Source of the DNA: Saccharopolyspora indica
GTDB taxonomy: Bacteria > Actinomycetota > Actinomycetes > Mycobacteriales > Pseudonocardiaceae
Reading direction: 5' to 3'
DNA: 64,000 bases
Assembly: GCF_027853965.1 (NCBI RefSeq)
Contig: NZ_JAQGLB010000010.1
Location: 1 to 64,000, forward strand
Within the stretch, counting starts at the first letter, position 1; each line of letters opens with the position of its first letter. Of this stretch, positions 61,650 to 64,000 are shown piece after piece. A program made the position numbers and the translations under genes. The notes beneath the pieces are model-generated. The model was not told the origin of the DNA, did no database searches, and saw nothing but the letters and a program-made list of their open reading frames with translations.

Positions 61650-62192
61650 ATGAAGTCCGACGGCCTGGACGATCTCTACCAGCGCGGCTACGTCGTGCAC
61701 CGCGACAAGACGGGGATCACCGCCGGTCTTCCCGCTGCGACGACGGCTCCTCCCGAGCAGTCCCCTCCGACCGCCGAGGAGTTCGAGGAGAACCAGCACG
61801 AGTTCTGGTTCGAGGCGACTCAGGCCCCGATCTACCTCGCCCGGGGCGAGCTCTGGCCCGCTGCTCTCCGCCAAGCCGAGATGCGCGATCTGCTCCTGAC
61901 CGTGCTGGAGTGGAACGCGGCAGCCCGGTCCGGCGGGGCAATCGACACCTGGCACAACGGGCACCACCTCCAGGAGTGGCTCCCGGACGACTACCACGCG
62001 AGGATCGCGCCGATCTTCGCCCAGTACGACCCGGCGGACGGCGCGCGGGCGTGGCGCGCGCTGATCGACCTCTACTCCGATGTCGCGGCGGAAACAGCGC
62101 GCCTCGCCGTGCTCCCCCGGCTGGACCTGAAGGCGAAGGTCCTGCGGCACGTCGACTCGGTCCTGCACGGGCCGGGGGACGGCACGTCGTGA
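61650..62192 (+). pseudogene. N-terminally truncated aminoglycoside 6-adenylyltransferase (ANT(6)-like)
   Basis: 180 aa. The sequence matches the C-terminal helical domain of the aminoglycoside 6-adenylyltransferase family (GLDDLYQRGYVVHRDKTG, EFWFEATQAPIYLARGELW, LEWNAAAR, DTWHNGHHLQEWL). The N-terminal nucleotidyltransferase domain is missing, and the upstream DNA in all frames up to the terminator does not resemble it. The remnant frame is open and starts at ATG 61650, so it may still be translated, but catalysis is not expected. Confidence 0.65.
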
Positions 62193-62208
62193 AGCACTCG
62201 CCGACTGC

Positions 62209-63024
62209 TCAGGCCGTTTCCTCCCGGTAGATGCGGGTGAGTTCGGGGGCGTAGGCGAGGAGGAGCTGGAGGGTGCTGATCGGGGCTCCGATCAGGCTGG
62301 GCACCGCCAGGTCGTGCGCCACGTGGGCGCCTCGGTGAGTGGGGACCGGCGTGGTCACGTCGGTGAACCAGCGCAGGAAGTCGGCCGGGACCAGCGGGAT
62401 TCCCGTCGCCCGGTCCAGGTTCTCGTTGAGCATCAGCAGCGCGGCCTGCGGGTTGCGGAGCATCCAGCGGTAGAGCTCGCTGAACTGGAAGATCTGCCAG
62501 TCGATCCGGGTCGGGCGGGCGCCGTTGGCCTCGGCCAGGCGCAGGCCGTGCTCGGTCGAGGCCTGTTCGGCGTTGCCCCACGCCGGGTCGTGCGTCCAGC
62601 GGTCGGTCAGCTCGCCGCGCTGCATGCGGCGGAGGTAGTCGGCCCACAGGTGCGATCCCGGGTTGCCGCCGTCGTCGTCGGAGACGCCCAGGGCCATCGC
62701 GGTGCCTCGCTCGATGCCCTCCAGGATGCCGGCGTCGACGTGCGAGACCCAGGAACCCCGCTCGCCGAAGCCCTTCTCGATGAAGAAGCCGATGATGCCC
62801 TCGATGTTGCGCCAGTGCCGGAAACCGGGGATGTACTCCGCCGAAACCCGGTCCTGCACGGCTCGGACGAACGCGAGCCGCTCGGTCAGCGGCAGGGCCT
62901 CCAGCTCGGCCGCGCTGCAGTCCAGAGTGGACGCGCACGATCGGCCGGTGCGTTCCTGCGCGCTCGCCGGGATCGGCAGCGCTGCGAGGACCAGGGCGAG
63001 CAACAAGGGCACGAGACGGGCCAC
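62209..63024 (-). CDS. Secreted protein of unknown function
   Basis: 271 aa with a clear signal peptide (MARLVPLLLALVLAALPIPASA, AXA cleavage). The mature protein has two Cys near the N terminus (SCASTLDC) and many aromatic residues. Repeated patterns such as HWRNIEGIIGFFIEKGFGERGSWVSHVDAG and LWADYLRRMQRGELTDRW look enzyme-like, and HGLRLAEANGARPTRIDWQIFQF follows. I do not recognise a family. GTG/ATG start at 63024 with GAGGAG. It is divergent from the trypsin-like gene. Confidence 0.8.
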   Translation of the reverse strand: MARLVPLLLALVLAALPIPASAQERTGRSCASTLDCSAAELEALPLTERLAFVRAVQDRVSAEYIPGFRHWRNIEGIIGFFIEKGFGERGSWVSHVDAGILEGIERGTAMALGVSDDDGGNPGSHLWADYLRRMQRGELTDRWTHDPAWGNAEQASTEHGLRLAEANGARPTRIDWQIFQFSELYRWMLRNPQAALLMLNENLDRATGIPLVPADFLRWFTDVTTPVPTHRGAHVAHDLAVPSLIGAPISTLQLLLAYAPELTRIYREETA

Positions 63025-63187
63025 GGAACTCCTCCTCGGGGTGGGCGTCGAGCAGGAAGTGAACCACCAGGACGATCATTCGTCGCCACGTCCACGCAGG
63101 GTTTCACCGGATCAGGGCTCGGTTTCGTAGCAGAACCGTCACACGGTGATCGAGACGCGCGGACATCGGCCGGTCACGGTGGGGCAC

Positions 63188-64000
63188 ATGCGAAGTCGTT
63201 CTCTGCTGTTCGGCGCGGTGCTCGCGCTGACCGCGCCGCTGGTGGGCGCCGTGCCCGCACAAGCCGTCCTGGGCGGTACCGAGTCGGCCCGGCCCTATCC
63301 GTTCATGGGTTCGTTCCAGCCGTCCTTCCCCAGATCACCGCATCCCGACGGGCACGGTTGCGGCGTGGAAGTGCTTGCTCCGCAATGGGTTCTGACCGCC
63401 AGCCACTGCGCGGGCAAGAATCCGACGGGCGCTCGGGTGGGCGTGCCGCGGGGCTGGCAGGTCCGGATCGGGTCGCTGGAGACCGGCGGCGGGGGAGAGG
63501 TCGCCGAGGTCGACCACTACTACCGGCTGGCCACCCACCAGGACGAGGGCGGTTTCTGGGGCAAGGACCTGGCGCTGCTGCACCTGCGGACCCCGGTCCG
63601 CGCCGAACCGGTGTGGATCGCCTCGGCCACACCACCGGAGAACACCCCGGTGCGCATCATGGGCTGGGGAATGACCTGCGATGACAGCAACGATCCCGGC
63701 TGCTTCACGGAGAAGCTGCGGGAGGCCGACACCGTGGTGCAGCCGAGTTCGGCGTGCCGGGAAGCGAGCCCCGGAGAGCTGTGCATCGGCAGCCGGGACG
63801 GCAGCGTCGCTTCGAGCAACATGGATTCCGGTGGTCCGGCGCTGGTCCGCGAAGGCGGCGAGTGGGCGATCGCCGGTGTGGTCAGCGGCCCGGGCGGCGG
63901 GGAGAGTTCTCCGACGCTGTTCACCGACGTCACCAGGCACGCCGACTGGATCAACGGGATCATCGGCGGCACCGACGTGCCGCCGGACGACCGGATCCCG
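63188..64000 (+). CDS. Secreted trypsin-like serine protease (partial at window end)
   Basis: At least 271 aa from ATG 63188; the frame is still open at the window end. Signal peptide MRSRSLLFGAVLALTAPLVGAVPAQA. Catalytic triad His73 (TASHC), Asp127 (KDLALL) and Ser214 (DSGGP). Four or more cysteines can form the family disulfides. No stop before 64000, so the C terminus (perhaps a carbohydrate-binding or other domain) is missing. Divergent from the unknown secreted protein. Confidence 0.92.
   Translation, partial: MRSRSLLFGAVLALTAPLVGAVPAQAVLGGTESARPYPFMGSFQPSFPRSPHPDGHGCGVEVLAPQWVLTASHCAGKNPTGARVGVPRGWQVRIGSLETGGGGEVAEVDHYYRLATHQDEGGFWGKDLALLHLRTPVRAEPVWIASATPPENTPVRIMGWGMTCDDSNDPGCFTEKLREADTVVQPSSACREASPGELCIGSRDGSVASSNMDSGGPALVREGGEWAIAGVVSGPGGGESSPTLFTDVTRHADWINGIIGGTDVPPDDRIP

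Overview
The window is GC-rich, chromosome-like DNA from a filamentous or nocardioform actinomycete. Many genes start with GTG, and the content (MmpS/DUF4190, DUF6191, SigB/F-type sigma factor with RsbW-like partner, VKOR-DsbA pair, HelD helicase, LigD-like ligase, cysteine-responsive leader peptide) is typical of Actinomycetota. Codon use and the style of intergenic hairpins suggest Pseudonocardiaceae, perhaps Saccharopolyspora; this assignment is inference. No tRNA, rRNA, CRISPR array, prophage or insertion sequence was seen.

Layout. 0-5 kb: SnoaL-like protein, Tat/lipoprotein alkylsulfatase with divergent TetR gene, membrane protein, SGNH hydrolase. 5-10 kb: HelD-type helicase and a gntP/GntR pair. 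10-18 kb: transglycosylase, NB-ARC/LuxR regulator, TetR/Gfo-Idh-MocA divergent pair, MmpS-like, GNAT, DUF2461 and VanZ genes. 18-26 kb: pyruvate kinase, thioesterase II, Lrp/LysE pair, D,D-carboxypeptidase, DedA. 26-32 kb: betaine demethylation cluster (Rieske ferredoxin and reductase, divergent from a dimethylglycine-oxidase-like flavoprotein and a Rieske oxygenase). 32-35 kb: DedA, a DBR1-like phosphoesterase and a two-component system. 35-40 kb: amino-acid permease, then glyA and gcvT behind a tandem glycine riboswitch. 40-46 kb: a toxin-antitoxin pair, TetR/acyl-CoA dehydrogenase, small proteins, GtrA, TauE/SafE exporter with a cysteine-type leader peptide. 46-53 kb: M23 peptidase, phytase, sigma factor/anti-sigma, VKOR/DsbA, DNA ligase. 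53-64 kb: GntR and PucR regulators, a glyoxalase-like protein, a four-gene pyruvate dehydrogenase operon (lpd, E1-alpha, E1-beta, E2), an N-terminally truncated aminoglycoside adenylyltransferase, an unknown secreted protein and a secreted trypsin-like protease cut by the window end.

The 26-40 kb genes can form one metabolic route: betaine is demethylated to dimethylglycine, sarcosine and glycine; glycine enters the one-carbon pool through GcvT and becomes serine through GlyA, with glycine level sensed by the riboswitch. The non-coding DNA is unusually informative: several divergent promoters carry clear operator dyads, and two dispersed hairpin families (CCGTGAGYG-type, four copies; GGGCACCT-type, three copies) recur between genes. 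Other striking signals are a nested tandem palindrome at 10973-11034, a SigF-type promoter before the sigma operon, and a short thioesterase relic at 53967-54095.
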